A stretch of DNA of 64,000 nucleotides from DATNIC01 sp035604635. GTDB lineage: Bacteria; Vulcanimicrobiota; Vulcanimicrobiia; Vulcanimicrobiales; Vulcanimicrobiaceae. The stretch lies in the NCBI GenBank assembly GCA_035604635.1, contig DATNIC010000003.1, positions 1 through 64,000 on the forward strand. The letters are read 5' to 3'. The translations under genes and the position numbers were made by a program. Positions 24,901-32,215 of this stretch are shown here, piece after piece (position 1 is the stretch's first letter; each line of letters begins with the position of its first letter). The notes below the pieces were generated by a model that was not told the origin of the DNA, ran no database searches, and saw nothing but the letters and a program-made list of their open reading frames with translations.

Positions 24901-25357
24901 CGTTGCGCAATTCGGGGGCGCTGCGCGCCACGAGCCGTACGATGTTGGAGCCGATGGCGGGGATCTCGAGCGACGCGATCGCCGCCTGCAGCTCGAGCAC
25001 CGCGCCGTTCTCGATCGCAGGAGCGACCGAATAGGAAATCGAGATCTTGCGCTCGGTCCCGGACGGGACTTCGCCGATGTCGGCGCCGTTGCTCGAGAGC
25101 AACGCCGTTTCGCCACCGGGTTCGTCGAGCGGTACGTCGTCGATCCGTGCGCTGCCGACGAGATAGCGCAGACCGTCGGGCAATGTAAAGCGGATCCGCA
25201 ACCCGGTTGCCGACGCGCCACCCAAGTTGTAAAACGCGAACGTGGCGCGTACCGTCATCCCAGGTTCGACGAAGCGATCGGGAGAAACGACGAGGGTTCG
25301 CAACCCTTCGGGTAACGGTGATGCACCCGGCGCGAAAACATCCGTCAGGGTCCGCAT
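21983..25357 (-). CDS. giant DUF11/CARDB-like repeat protein, 1124 aa
   Basis: About seven Ig-like repeats of the DUF11 type, each with a phrase like PGERVRIALVARNTGTC, an LPEGLRYAAGS or IPDRTTYVPGS turn, and an ARIDG or SVNDVPL strand. They run from about residue 15 to 800. A Pro/Ala-rich linker (about 800-900) leads to a helical C-terminal region (LTRTLRYLEQADFQGLITHF onward) that I do not recognise. No signal peptide or sorting motif is visible, which is odd for a repeat class usually found on cell surfaces. ATG 25357 is chosen; an upstream ATG at 25411 would add 18 unremarkable residues. Confidence 0.8.
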   Translation of the reverse strand: MRTLTDVFAPGASPLPEGLRTLVVSPDRFVEPGMTVRATFAFYNLGGASATGLRIRFTLPDGLRYLVGSARIDDVPLDEPGGETALLSSNGADIGEVPSGTERKISISYSVAPAIENGAVLELQAAIASLEIPAIGSNIVRLVARSAPELRNASTTVMLEPVREPEPGEEVQIVARVFNSGQSSARDVIVVLPIPDRTTYVPGSARIDGREVAVDERGDPFGFTHAPIAAGTLGAGAALLIEYRARIDIPLENGTLLFVDGAVASAETPEFPLARAELVVQSASRFDGDETAIVVSGDAEVEPGERVRIALVARNTGTCDAEGVRVRVDLPEGLRYAAGSRTMDLRAVGEGAEPGVFTFDRVAAGQRIEAAIEAYAVAPARDGTRLPLSANLTWSTGNRTLERTLILRARPRFLEARNKIEIRGSSAARPGELVSFLISVANDGTTTATDAKLTISTDDPFQEIRYRIGDGEERELGSDSVDLGSLEPFEPRTIVVRARVVSPLADRTELRLGATLSTREVQHVSLGSVVLVARSRPRFTPSGSRLMLSSTEPLRPDRATDVRVRIENEGSDFSRDVRVTLRVSPEARLEAVEGASRDGSTLIFGDVAAGASAEATVRFRLARFVERGSTISVEGRLAGVGLLPLALFPVTIATEAAPEFRHGAALRTQPVETVESGAPLYFILMLRNTGDGAARKLTVFVPPIANTVYVPGSTSVNDVPLLDVDGGSLLWHDEGLSLEDVGPGVEALIRWSAIVNTPLPLGTLIEAKAQVEWDDTVRHEVDAIPLRVRSMPAFAVRANGLPFNVAGVAARESGVDVPPATPASRPMPAAILPPAAIAALPRAVPIRAEPVPSVSDAQFAEAAVEGAERAPAPQAAPSETAELPVTSIEEPAPAQAQVGALSVTLDLPEERLTRTLRYLEQADFQGLITHFFAMRAFFPDTIHGADEGVQVRLDALREAQRTTLDRLFIKLRLPRYALTAKDLEDGVSRGALRDLLGAISNSSVRAAVLPAPTNVRIWGTVDAVAVGSSLPSLEAAPLGSVAPWIAIVPLIGSMIERGTARSEAIGQYRSVLSIALNNVAPLPLTEFHRVLISSTNAALDEALREVVQTLRAPLEVTSPVGDRS

Positions 25358-25426
25358 AATGCCCGACGGACGTTCGTCGCAGCAATGCAGCCGACCTTGA
25401 CCGCTTTTCATAGGGACCCATCACAT

Positions 25427-26623
25427 ATGTTCACGGCCCGACCGACCGATCAACTCTCGCGCGGCTACTCCCGGCTCGGGAGCGAAAAGGCGTTTGAGGT
25501 CCTCGGCTTGGCGCGGGCATTGGAAGCGGAGGGCCGGTCGATCGTCCATCTCGAGATCGGCGAGCCGGACTTCGATACGCCCGACCACATCAAACGCGCC
25601 GGCATCGCCGCGATCGAAAAAAACTACACGCACTACGCGCCCGTCCCGGGGATTCCCGAACTGCGCGACGAGATCGCGCGCCATGCTGCGAAGGAACGTG
25701 GTGTCGCTCCGTTCGCGCGCGACAACGTCGTCGTCGGCCCCGGCTGCAAGATGGTGATCTGGAACGTCCTCTCCGCGTTGATCGACCCCGGAGACGAAGT
25801 CGTCCTCACCGATCCCGGCTACCCTGCGTACGCCTCGGCGCTCTCGTACTTGCAGGCGAAGATGGTCCTGGTCCCGCTGCTCGAATCGCGCAACTTCGAA
25901 TTCGACCTCGACGTACTCGGCGCGCGGGTCACCGCACGGACGAAGCTGATCATTCTGAACACGCCGCAGAATCCGACCGGCGGCGTCCTTTCCAAAGGCG
26001 ACCTGCAAGCCGTCGCCGAGCTCGCGCAGCGGCACGACTGCATGGTCCTCGTCGACGAGATCTACCATCGGCACCTCTACACCGGCGAACCGTTCGTTTC
26101 GATCGCCGCGTTGCCGGGGATGCGCGAGCGCACCATCCTGATCGACGGCTTTTCGAAAGCCTATGCGATGACCGGCTGGCGCCTGGGGTACGGCGTCATG
26201 CCGGAGTGGCTCGCGCACGCGACGACGCTGTTCAACAACAACACGTTCTCGTGCGTCTCGACGTTCGTGCAAATCGCGGGGATCGAGGCACTCACCGGCC
26301 CCGACGAGCCGATCGCAGCGATGGCGGAGACGCTTCACAAGCGGCGCGACGTCCTGATCGCGGGACTCAATGTACTTCCCGGCGTCTCGTGCACGCTGCC
26401 GAACGGTGCCTTCTACGCCTTTCCGAATATCTCGCGCATCACCAAAGACGACCAGGAGCTCGCGCGCTACCTGCTCGAGGACGCCGGCGTCGCCGTGTTG
26501 GGCGGCTCGTCTTTCGGAGATGCCGGCGCAGGCTACCTGCGCCTCTCGTATGCGAGCTCGATTGAAAACATCGAGGTAGCGCTCGAACGAATGCGCAAAG
26601 CGCTTCCGAAATATCGCGACTAA
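25427..26623 (+). CDS. class I/II pyridoxal-phosphate aminotransferase
   Basis: Fold-type I aminotransferase, 398 aa, of the aspartate/alanine aminotransferase subgroup. Substrate and PLP segments: EIGEPDFDTPDHIK, NTPQNPTGG, VDEIYHRHLYTG, the Schiff-base lysine in IDGFSKAYAMTGWRLGYG and the terminal Arg in YLRLSYASS. Substrate specificity cannot be decided. ATG 25427 has GGGA upstream; the earlier ATG 25385 adds an unconserved stretch. It is divergent from the DUF11 gene and convergent with the hydrolase. Confidence 0.9.
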   Translation: MFTARPTDQLSRGYSRLGSEKAFEVLGLARALEAEGRSIVHLEIGEPDFDTPDHIKRAGIAAIEKNYTHYAPVPGIPELRDEIARHAAKERGVAPFARDNVVVGPGCKMVIWNVLSALIDPGDEVVLTDPGYPAYASALSYLQAKMVLVPLLESRNFEFDLDVLGARVTARTKLIILNTPQNPTGGVLSKGDLQAVAELAQRHDCMVLVDEIYHRHLYTGEPFVSIAALPGMRERTILIDGFSKAYAMTGWRLGYGVMPEWLAHATTLFNNNTFSCVSTFVQIAGIEALTGPDEPIAAMAETLHKRRDVLIAGLNVLPGVSCTLPNGAFYAFPNISRITKDDQELARYLLEDAGVAVLGGSSFGDAGAGYLRLSYASSIENIEVALERMRKALPKYRD

Positions 26624-26625
26624 AC

Positions 26626-27423
26626 CTACTTGAGGTTTTGCGCGAGGAACGCCTTGACGCGGTCGTGCGCGTCCTTCGTCGCGTCGGGATCGAAGTTCAT
26701 CGTGTAGATATTCGTGCCCACGTGAACCGTCCCCCGATCTGCCGGATTGTCGAAAGCGTGCGTTGCGTTCGGATACGTGTACGCCGTCACCGGGTAACCC
26801 CGCTGCGCCAACGCCGCCGCGTCGCGTTCACACGGTTCGGCCGGTGTCCAATCGTCGGCAGAACCGAGGAGGACGAGTAGCGGTGCGGCAACCCCGACGG
26901 AGCTCATCATCGCGCACACGGGGTACAATGCGACGGCGGCCCGGAAGCTTGCGCCTTGCATCACGGTATCGACGAATCGTTTGTCGTCGCTGACCAGGGC
27001 GGTCCCGGCGCCGTGGGACCAGCCGATCACGCCGACGCGTGCACCGTCGACCTCGGAACGCGTCCGCAGAAACGCAAGTCCACCGTAAGCGTCGAACGCC
27101 CGCGTCCGCATGTTCGGAGGCCCGCCCGTGCAGACGTTGCGCACGCCGCGCGGTCCGAAGCTGTCAACGACCAGCGCTTCATAACCGTTCACCGCGAACC
27201 ACCCACCCCAGTCTTGCTCGTGCTTCTGGGGTCCGCCGCAAGTGTGCAGCAAGACCATCGCCGGAAACGGGCCGGGTCCCGCAGGACGGTAGAGCGTCGC
27301 CGTCAGCTGACCTTTGAAGTTCGTATCGAGGCTCGGAAAGGTCACGCTCTCGCGCGCGCTCTGCGCCTGCGCGATCGATAGAAGCGCGACGGCGAAAATG
27401 ACGCATGCCGCAGCACGTTTCAC
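26626..27423 (-). CDS. secreted dienelactone-hydrolase-like alpha/beta hydrolase
   Basis: 265 aa with a clear signal peptide (residues 1-20, ending SIAQAQS). Alpha/beta-hydrolase elements: the oxyanion strand MVLLHTCGGPQKHEQDW, the nucleophile elbow GWSHGAGT (Ser where true dienelactone hydrolases use Cys), Asp in LLGSADDWTPAEPC and catalytic His in NATHAFDNPADRG. Probably a periplasmic esterase; substrate unknown. It ends 2 nt from the convergent aminotransferase stop. Confidence 0.85.
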   Translation of the reverse strand: MKRAAACVIFAVALLSIAQAQSARESVTFPSLDTNFKGQLTATLYRPAGPGPFPAMVLLHTCGGPQKHEQDWGGWFAVNGYEALVVDSFGPRGVRNVCTGGPPNMRTRAFDAYGGLAFLRTRSEVDGARVGVIGWSHGAGTALVSDDKRFVDTVMQGASFRAAVALYPVCAMMSSVGVAAPLLVLLGSADDWTPAEPCERDAAALAQRGYPVTAYTYPNATHAFDNPADRGTVHVGTNIYTMNFDPDATKDAHDRVKAFLAQNLK

Positions 27424-27436
27424 GGCAATCCTCCGG

Positions 27437-28429
27437 TCAGCTTAGTTTCATGGCATCTTTTGCCGCCCGCAACGTCTGCGCCGCTACCGCTCGCGCCTTG
27501 TTACTACCTTCGTTGAGGATCCGCTTGACGGCGCCGTCCTCAATCTGCGCACGGCGCTCGCGGATCGGGCGGAGCCAGCCGTTGAGGTTTTCGGCGAGCT
27601 CGCCCTTGCATTGCACGCATCCGAGTGCGCCCGAGCGGCAGTTCTCCTCGATCCACGGCAGGCGCGGCTCGTTTCCAAGCTTGTGCAGCGTGAAGACCGG
27701 GCAAATCTCCGGACGGCCGGGATCGTTCTTGCGCACCTTCTGCGGATCGGTGAACATCGTGCGCAGCTTCTTGGTCGTCGTCTCATCGTCGTCGGCGATA
27801 TCGATCGTGTTGCCGTACGACTTGGACATCTTGCGTCCGTCGGTCCCCGGGACTGCCGGAAAATCCGAGAGCGTCGCCTCCGCCTCGACGAGCGTCTCGC
27901 CGTAGAGATGATTGAAGCGCCGCACGATCTCGCGGCCGAGTTCGAGATGTGCGAGCTGATCGCGACCGACTGGGACGCGGTTCGCACCCACGATCGCAAC
28001 GTCGACCGTTTGGAGCAGCGGATACCCCAGGAACCCGAAGGTCGCGATCTCGCCTCCAAGCTGTTCGATCTGTTCCTTATATGTAGGGACCCGCTGCAGC
28101 CACGAGACGGGGGTGATCATCGAGAGCAGCACGTGAAGTTCCGAGATCTCGGGGATGCGCGACTGCACATAGATGGTCGAACGCAAGGGATCGAGACCGG
28201 CTGCCAGCCAGTCGCGGACCATCTCTACGGTGTTGGGCCTGATCTCGCTCGTCTCGGCGAACCCGGTCGTCAGTGCGTGCAGATCGGCGACTTCGAAGAA
28301 GACCTCGCTTGCGCGGGCCATTTCGACCCACTGGGACAGCGCCCCAACGAGGTGCCCAATGTGCAAGCGGCCCGTCGGCCGCATGCCGGACATCACGCGT
28401 ATTTTGGTACGTTTTTGCGCGGCAACCAT
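27437..28429 (-). CDS. trpS: tryptophanyl-tRNA synthetase
   Basis: Class I aminoacyl-tRNA synthetase, 330 aa, charging tRNA-Trp. The HIGH motif lies in GRLHIGHLVGALSQW and KMSKS in TDGRKMSKSYGN; GRDQLAHLELGREIVRRFN is the usual Trp/Tyr-type connector. ATG 28429. The upstream region holds an 8+8-bp palindrome (28469-28486) shared with the divergent zinc-ribbon gene. Confidence 0.95.
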   Translation of the reverse strand: MVAAQKRTKIRVMSGMRPTGRLHIGHLVGALSQWVEMARASEVFFEVADLHALTTGFAETSEIRPNTVEMVRDWLAAGLDPLRSTIYVQSRIPEISELHVLLSMITPVSWLQRVPTYKEQIEQLGGEIATFGFLGYPLLQTVDVAIVGANRVPVGRDQLAHLELGREIVRRFNHLYGETLVEAEATLSDFPAVPGTDGRKMSKSYGNTIDIADDDETTTKKLRTMFTDPQKVRKNDPGRPEICPVFTLHKLGNEPRLPWIEENCRSGALGCVQCKGELAENLNGWLRPIRERRAQIEDGAVKRILNEGSNKARAVAAQTLRAAKDAMKLS

Positions 28430-28468
28430 CGCTTTTTGGTGCTAGTTGCGCGCCTGGGGGCCGTATGC

Positions 28469-28486
28469 TACGATGCGGGCATCGTA
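28469..28486. promoter_or_regulatory. perfect inverted repeat TACGATGC-GG-GCATCGTA
   Basis: 8+8 bp palindrome with a 2-bp centre in the 161-bp gap between divergent trpS and the zinc-ribbon gene. It could be an operator or a small hairpin in a trpS transcript. A weak promoter-like pair (TTGGAG, 16 nt, TACTTA) lies downstream on the plus strand. No regulator can be named. Confidence 0.35.
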
Positions 28487-28590
28487 ACCCTGGCTTTCGA
28501 ACCACGCGCGGTCCCGGGACAGTTGGAGTGCCATCCACTTCAGGTACTTAGCGAGTCGAAACCGTCCCACGAACAACAAGGAGCCTCGCT

Positions 28591-28938
28591 TTGTATACTG
28601 ACGAACGGCTGACCTGCACCGATTGCGGCGCAGAGTTCGTTTTTAGCGCCGGAGAACAAGAGTTCTTCGCGAGCAAAGGATTTCAAAACAAACCGAATCG
28701 CTGCCCAGACTGCCGCGCCGCGCGCAAAGCAGCGCGCTCGGGCGGCGGCGGCGGCGCCGCCGGCGGAATGTCGTCGGGCCGCGCCGGCGGAGGCGGATAC
28801 GGCGGCGGACAACGCGAGATGTACTCGGTCACCTGCAGCGAGTGCGGACAGCCGGCGGAAGTTCCGTTCCAACCGCGCGGCGACAAGCCGGTCTACTGCC
28901 GCGAGTGCTTCCAAAAAAGCCGCTCCGGCTACCGCTGA
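28591..28938 (+). CDS. double zinc-ribbon protein
   Basis: 115 aa. An N-terminal zinc ribbon uses C9, C12, C38 and C41 (LTCTDCGAEFVFSAGEQEFF then RCPDCR), a Gly-rich linker (about 50-68) follows, and a C-terminal second ribbon has VTCSECGQ and VYCRECF. This architecture recurs in Chloroflexota and relatives as small probable zinc-binding proteins of unknown function. The start is TTG 28591, fixed by AAGGAG seven nt upstream. A terminator hairpin follows. A nucleic-acid-binding role is only a guess. Confidence 0.85.
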   Translation: MYTDERLTCTDCGAEFVFSAGEQEFFASKGFQNKPNRCPDCRAARKAARSGGGGGAAGGMSSGRAGGGGYGGGQREMYSVTCSECGQPAEVPFQPRGDKPVYCRECFQKSRSGYR

Positions 28939-28964
28939 CTTCGTAACTGAAGGAGCGAACAATC

Positions 28965-28990
28965 GAAGAGCGCCGCAAGGCGCTCTTCTT
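28965..28990 (+). terminator. hairpin terminator shared by the zinc-ribbon gene and thiD
   Basis: GAAGAGCGCC (28965-28974), loop GCAA, GGCGCTCTTC (28979-28988), then TT. The T tract is short on the plus strand. The thiD stop lies at the right edge, so the hairpin may serve both convergent genes. Confidence 0.65.
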
Positions 28991-29762
28991 AATAGGCGAC
29001 GTGCATGTTTGCGAAGTTTCGGGCCTGCCCGATTCGCTCGCGCACGACTGCGCGAGCGCGCCGCACCGCCTCGACGAGCGGTGTCGCCCGCGCGAGCTCG
29101 AAGGCCAGCGCTGCGGCGAGGACGCACCCCGTCCCGCGCATTGTGCCCGGAAGGCGGACATCTTCGAAGCGCGTCATCTCGCCGTCGCGGCACAGGACGT
29201 CGATCGCCCGGCCGCTCAGATGGCCGCCCTTGAGCAACACCGCGCGGGCGCCGAGCTCGCAGAGACTTCGGGCGGCGTGCTCCATCGACGCGACGTCGGC
29301 GATCGGCTCGTTCGTCTCGAGTAGGATCCGGGCTTCCTCGAGGTTCGGCGTGACGACGTCGCACCGCGGGAACAGTCGATCGCGCATTGCCGCGATCGTT
29401 GCGGCATCCGCGAGGACGCCGCCGTCGCTCGAGGCGATCACCGGATCGAACACCGCCGGGATGCCGTACGATCGCTCGAGGATCGCCCCGACGCTGCGCA
29501 CGCTCTCCGGCGAGAGCAACGCGCCGACGCGAATTGCATCGATGCGGGCGTGGCGTAACGAGGCGAATTGCGCGGCGATCGTCTGTGCATCGACCGGCAT
29601 GCGCGCGACGACCCCGTCGGGCCCTTGGGCGCTGATCCCGGCGACGACGCTCACCGTGCGTGCGCCGAGCTCATGCAGGACCAAGAGATCGAGGCCTAGT
29701 CCCGCGACGTTCCACGGATGGGTCGTCCCGATCGAGCAGACCACCGGCCGGCGGTCCGTCAC
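28989..29762 (-). CDS. thiD: hydroxymethylpyrimidine (phosphate) kinase
   Basis: Ribokinase-like kinase, 257 aa, that phosphorylates HMP-P to HMP-PP for thiamine assembly. Features: GLGLDLLVLHELGARTVSVV, FDPVIASSDGGVLAD, VTPNLEEARILL and a C-terminal anion-hole/catalytic loop GTMRGTGCVLAAALAFELA. GTG 29762 shares its first bases with the thiE stop (4-nt overlap). Together with thiE it makes the coupling substrates and condenses them; no TPP riboswitch is visible upstream. Confidence 0.9.
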   Translation of the reverse strand: MTDRRPVVCSIGTTHPWNVAGLGLDLLVLHELGARTVSVVAGISAQGPDGVVARMPVDAQTIAAQFASLRHARIDAIRVGALLSPESVRSVGAILERSYGIPAVFDPVIASSDGGVLADAATIAAMRDRLFPRCDVVTPNLEEARILLETNEPIADVASMEHAARSLCELGARAVLLKGGHLSGRAIDVLCRDGEMTRFEDVRLPGTMRGTGCVLAAALAFELARATPLVEAVRRARAVVRERIGQARNFANMHVAY

Positions 29763-30394
29763 GCGCGCGACTCCCAAGCCGCAACCAGCGCCCGCGCCGT
29801 AGCGGCGACATCGGTCGCGCCGGCAAGCGCCGAGATCATTGCCGCCATGGTCGCCCCGCTTGCGCGGACATCGCCCAGGCGGGAACGATCGATCCCTCCG
29901 ATGGCGACGACCGGGACGCGGCTCGCACGCACGACGGCCGCGACGCCGGCGACACCGATCGGAGCGCCGGCATCGCTCTTGCTTGCCGTCGCGAACATTG
30001 GTCCGACGCCGAGGTAATCCGCGCCGACCGCATTCGCGATCTCCGCTTCGGCCGGCGTCCCGCAAGAGAGACCGATGACTTTGTCGGCGAGCACTCCGCG
30101 CAGCACCGCCAGGTCGACGAGCGCGGCATCCTCTTGCCCGAGGTGGATCCCGTCGGCCGATCGGGCCGCCTCGACGTCGTCGTTGACGATGAGCAGTGCC
30201 CCGTCGGCGTGAGCGCACGCGACGAGAGCGCGCAGCTGTGCGGGATCGATCCCGTCCTTCGCGCGCAGTTGAACGACGCGGATCCCGCCGGCGACCAGCG
30301 CGGCCCCGAAGCCGACCGGATCGGCGGTGACGGCGGTATCGACGATTGCGTAGATGCCGTCGGCGAGCGACGGCCAGCGTTCGCGCGGCGTCAT
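29759..30394 (-). CDS. thiE: thiamine-phosphate synthase
   Basis: TIM-barrel enzyme (211 aa) that condenses HMP-PP with thiazole phosphate to thiamine phosphate. Recognisable segments: VVQLRAKDG (substrate diphosphate lysine), LLIVNDDVEAARSADGIHLGQED, IGLSCGTPAE and ADYLGVGPMFAT, then AIGGID. It begins 15 nt after parB and is probably co-transcribed with parA-parB, an unusual partnership. Confidence 0.92.
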   Translation of the reverse strand: MTPRERWPSLADGIYAIVDTAVTADPVGFGAALVAGGIRVVQLRAKDGIDPAQLRALVACAHADGALLIVNDDVEAARSADGIHLGQEDAALVDLAVLRGVLADKVIGLSCGTPAEAEIANAVGADYLGVGPMFATASKSDAGAPIGVAGVAAVVRASRVPVVAIGGIDRSRLGDVRASGATMAAMISALAGATDVAATARALVAAWESRA

Positions 30395-30409
30395 CGGACG
30401 GCGGGGCGG

Positions 30410-31255
30410 CTAGAGATCCAAGAGCAGATCGACGATGCGCGCGAGATCGCTCTGATCGGCGTAGCGGATCTCGATCGAGCCCCCGGCACCGCGCCCGACG
30501 ATCGCAACGTGCGTCCCTAGCCTGTACCGCAAGCGTTCGACGACCGCATCGACGTCGGCGTTGCCGTCTTTGGAGCGCCTCGGCGGCGTCGGGGTTCCCG
30601 CGGTTTTTCGGCGCTGCGCAAGGGCCTCGACGGCACGCACCGACAGACCGCGAGCGACGATCATCCGGGCAAAGTCTTCGCGCTCGGCTTCAGGGACCGC
30701 GAGCAACGCCTTCGCGTGGCCGGACGTAAGCGAGCCACTGCGCAGCGCCGCTTTGATGGTTTGCGAGAGGCCCAGCAGACGCAGTGCGTTCGTGACGGTC
30801 GGACGGCCTTTGCCGACGCGATCGGCGACTTGATCCTGCGTTAAACCGTACGTGTCGATGAGGTGTTGAAAGCCCATCGCTTCCTCGAGCGGATCGAGAT
30901 TCTCGCGCTGCAGATTCTCGACGATCGCGACTTCGAGGCTCTCGCGATCGTCTGCATCGCGCATGATCGCCGGGATTGTCTCGAGTTGTGCAGCCATGGC
31001 AGCGCGCCAGCGGCGCTCGCCGGCGATGAGTTCGAAACCGTCGTCGCGGCGGCGAACGATGATGGGGACGAGAACCCCGAGCTCGGCAATCGAGCGGCGT
31101 AGCTCGTCCAAACTCGCAGGATCGAAGTTGGTTCGGGGCTGCTGTGGATTGGGCCGGATCTGCGTGACCGGTATCGGCCGCACCGTTGATGACTGATCGG
31201 GGCCGAGCAACGCACCCAATCCACTCCCCAGACCTCTGCGGGGGGCTGCGCTCAC
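30410..31255 (-). CDS. parB: chromosome-partitioning protein ParB
   Basis: CTP-dependent DNA clamp that loads on parS sites and recruits SMC; 281 aa. It starts RRGLGSGLGALLG, typical of chromosomal ParB. The CTP-binding motifs GERRWRAA and ENLQREN (boxes C and B) are intact, followed by the helix-turn-helix LTQDQVADRVGKGRPTVTNALRL. The ATG overlaps the parA stop. I could not find a convincing parS site in the window by eye. Confidence 0.96.
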   Translation of the reverse strand: MSAAPRRGLGSGLGALLGPDQSSTVRPIPVTQIRPNPQQPRTNFDPASLDELRRSIAELGVLVPIIVRRRDDGFELIAGERRWRAAMAAQLETIPAIMRDADDRESLEVAIVENLQRENLDPLEEAMGFQHLIDTYGLTQDQVADRVGKGRPTVTNALRLLGLSQTIKAALRSGSLTSGHAKALLAVPEAEREDFARMIVARGLSVRAVEALAQRRKTAGTPTPPRRSKDGNADVDAVVERLRYRLGTHVAIVGRGAGGSIEIRYADQSDLARIVDLLLDL

Positions 31256-32025
31256 GATACGGCTTCCAATTCGCCGAGGATCTCGCGCGCCAAAGCGAGA
31301 TAGGCTTGCGCGCCGCGGCTCTTGATATCGAAGATGATCACCGGTTTACCGTACGACGGCGCTTCCGATATGCGAATGTTTCGTGGAATCTGCGTCTTGA
31401 AAACGACACGCGGAAAATAGCGGTGCACTTCGTCGAGGACTTCGGTGGCGAGCCTCGTTCGACCGTCGAACATCGTGATCAGCACGCCTGAAATCGCCAG
31501 TCTCGGGTTGAGCGCGCCATGCACGCGTCCGATGACGGTCGTGAGTTGCGAGAGTCCTTCGAGGGCGTAAAACTCCGCCTGCACGGGGACGATCGCTTCG
31601 TCTGCGGCAGTGAGCGCATTGATCGTCAAGAGTCCGAGCGACGGCGGGCAATCGATGAGAACGAAGTCGTACTGATCGCGCACCGCTTCGAGCGCGTTCT
31701 TCAGCCGCGTCTCTCGCGAGAGCATCGAAACGAGTTCGATCTCGGCGCCGGCGAGATTTAGCGTAGCCGGAACGACGAAAAGGTTCGGAATTTCGGTCGC
31801 TTTTGTCACTTCCGCGATCGGCGCGTCTTGCAGCAAAGCCGAATAGATGCACGCCGGCAAGCCGCGCTTGTTGATCCCCAGGCCGGTCGTCGTGTTGCCT
31901 TGCGGATCGATGTCGACGACGAGCGTCTTGCGTCCAAGCGTCGCGAGTGACGCGCCCAAGTTCACGGCCGTCGTGCTCTTACCGACGCCGCCTTTTTGGT
32001 TCACGATAGCGATGACGCGACTCAA
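31252..32025 (-). CDS. parA: chromosome-partitioning ATPase ParA (Soj)
   Basis: Deviant Walker-A ATPase, 257 aa, that moves ParB-bound origins and modulates DnaA. Deviant P-loop QKGGVGKSTTAVNLGASLA, Walker A' VVDIDPQGN and Walker B VLIDCPPSLGLLT are present. The start is TTG 32025; GGAG of the leader element ends 10 nt upstream. Cotranscribed with parB and probably thiE-thiD. cca lies just upstream on the same strand. Confidence 0.96.
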   Translation of the reverse strand: MSRVIAIVNQKGGVGKSTTAVNLGASLATLGRKTLVVDIDPQGNTTTGLGINKRGLPACIYSALLQDAPIAEVTKATEIPNLFVVPATLNLAGAEIELVSMLSRETRLKNALEAVRDQYDFVLIDCPPSLGLLTINALTAADEAIVPVQAEFYALEGLSQLTTVIGRVHGALNPRLAISGVLITMFDGRTRLATEVLDEVHRYFPRVVFKTQIPRNIRISEAPSYGKPVIIFDIKSRGAQAYLALAREILGELEAVS

Positions 32026-32150
32026 TTTTAAGGCGCTCCGCCCCAGGCTCCGCGCCCCCCATGCTTCGCATGGGGCCCCCAGACCGTCGGGCCCGTAAAC
32101 ATTCTCCTCACAATTCGATTCCCCGAGGGGGCCCGTAACAACAAATCCGG
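32026..32150 (-). promoter_or_regulatory. leader RNA element copy 4 (before parA)
   Basis: Outer stem CGGGCCC (32135-32129) with GGGCCCG (32094-32088), around the invariant CCCTCGGGG. Second hairpin arms at 32057-32064 and 32068-32075 (ATGC/GCAT core, changed together relative to ACGC/GCGT in copies 1 and 5). The terminal box GGAGCGCC is at 32039-32032 and GGAG is 10 nt before TTG 32025. Sits between cca and parA. Confidence 0.8.
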
Positions 32151-32204
32151 TGTTCGGCCTACCGTCCGGGATGCTTTTGTTCGCGATGCGGAATATCTTT
32201 CCAT
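32028..32204 (-). CDS. leader ORF of parA, 58 aa
   Basis: Frame from ATG 32204, 11 nt after the cca stop, to TAA 32030-32028, 2 nt before the parA TTG. It spans the whole element: a unique N-terminal part, then LLLRAPSGN, then TVWGPHAKHGGRGAWGGAP. It unites in one frame the two peptide-like blocks seen separately in other copies. A shorter start at ATG 32103, just after GAGGAG, is also possible. Translation is unproven. Confidence 0.45.
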   Translation of the reverse strand: MERYSASRTKASRTVGRTPDLLLRAPSGNRIVRRMFTGPTVWGPHAKHGGRGAWGGAP

Positions 32205-32215
32205 AAAACGATAAA

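Noticed and set aside
28964..28990. Hairpin after the zinc-ribbon gene as a sixth element copy
   Set aside because: It lacks CCCTCGGGG and GGAGCGCC; it is a plain terminator.
30395..30409. TPP riboswitch upstream of thiE
   Set aside because: The gap is only 15 nt, too short for the aptamer, and no thi-box motif is visible in parB's end.
1722..32150. Leader hairpins as Rho-independent terminators
   Set aside because: No T tract follows any of the second hairpins; instead each copy continues to a GGAG box and start codon.
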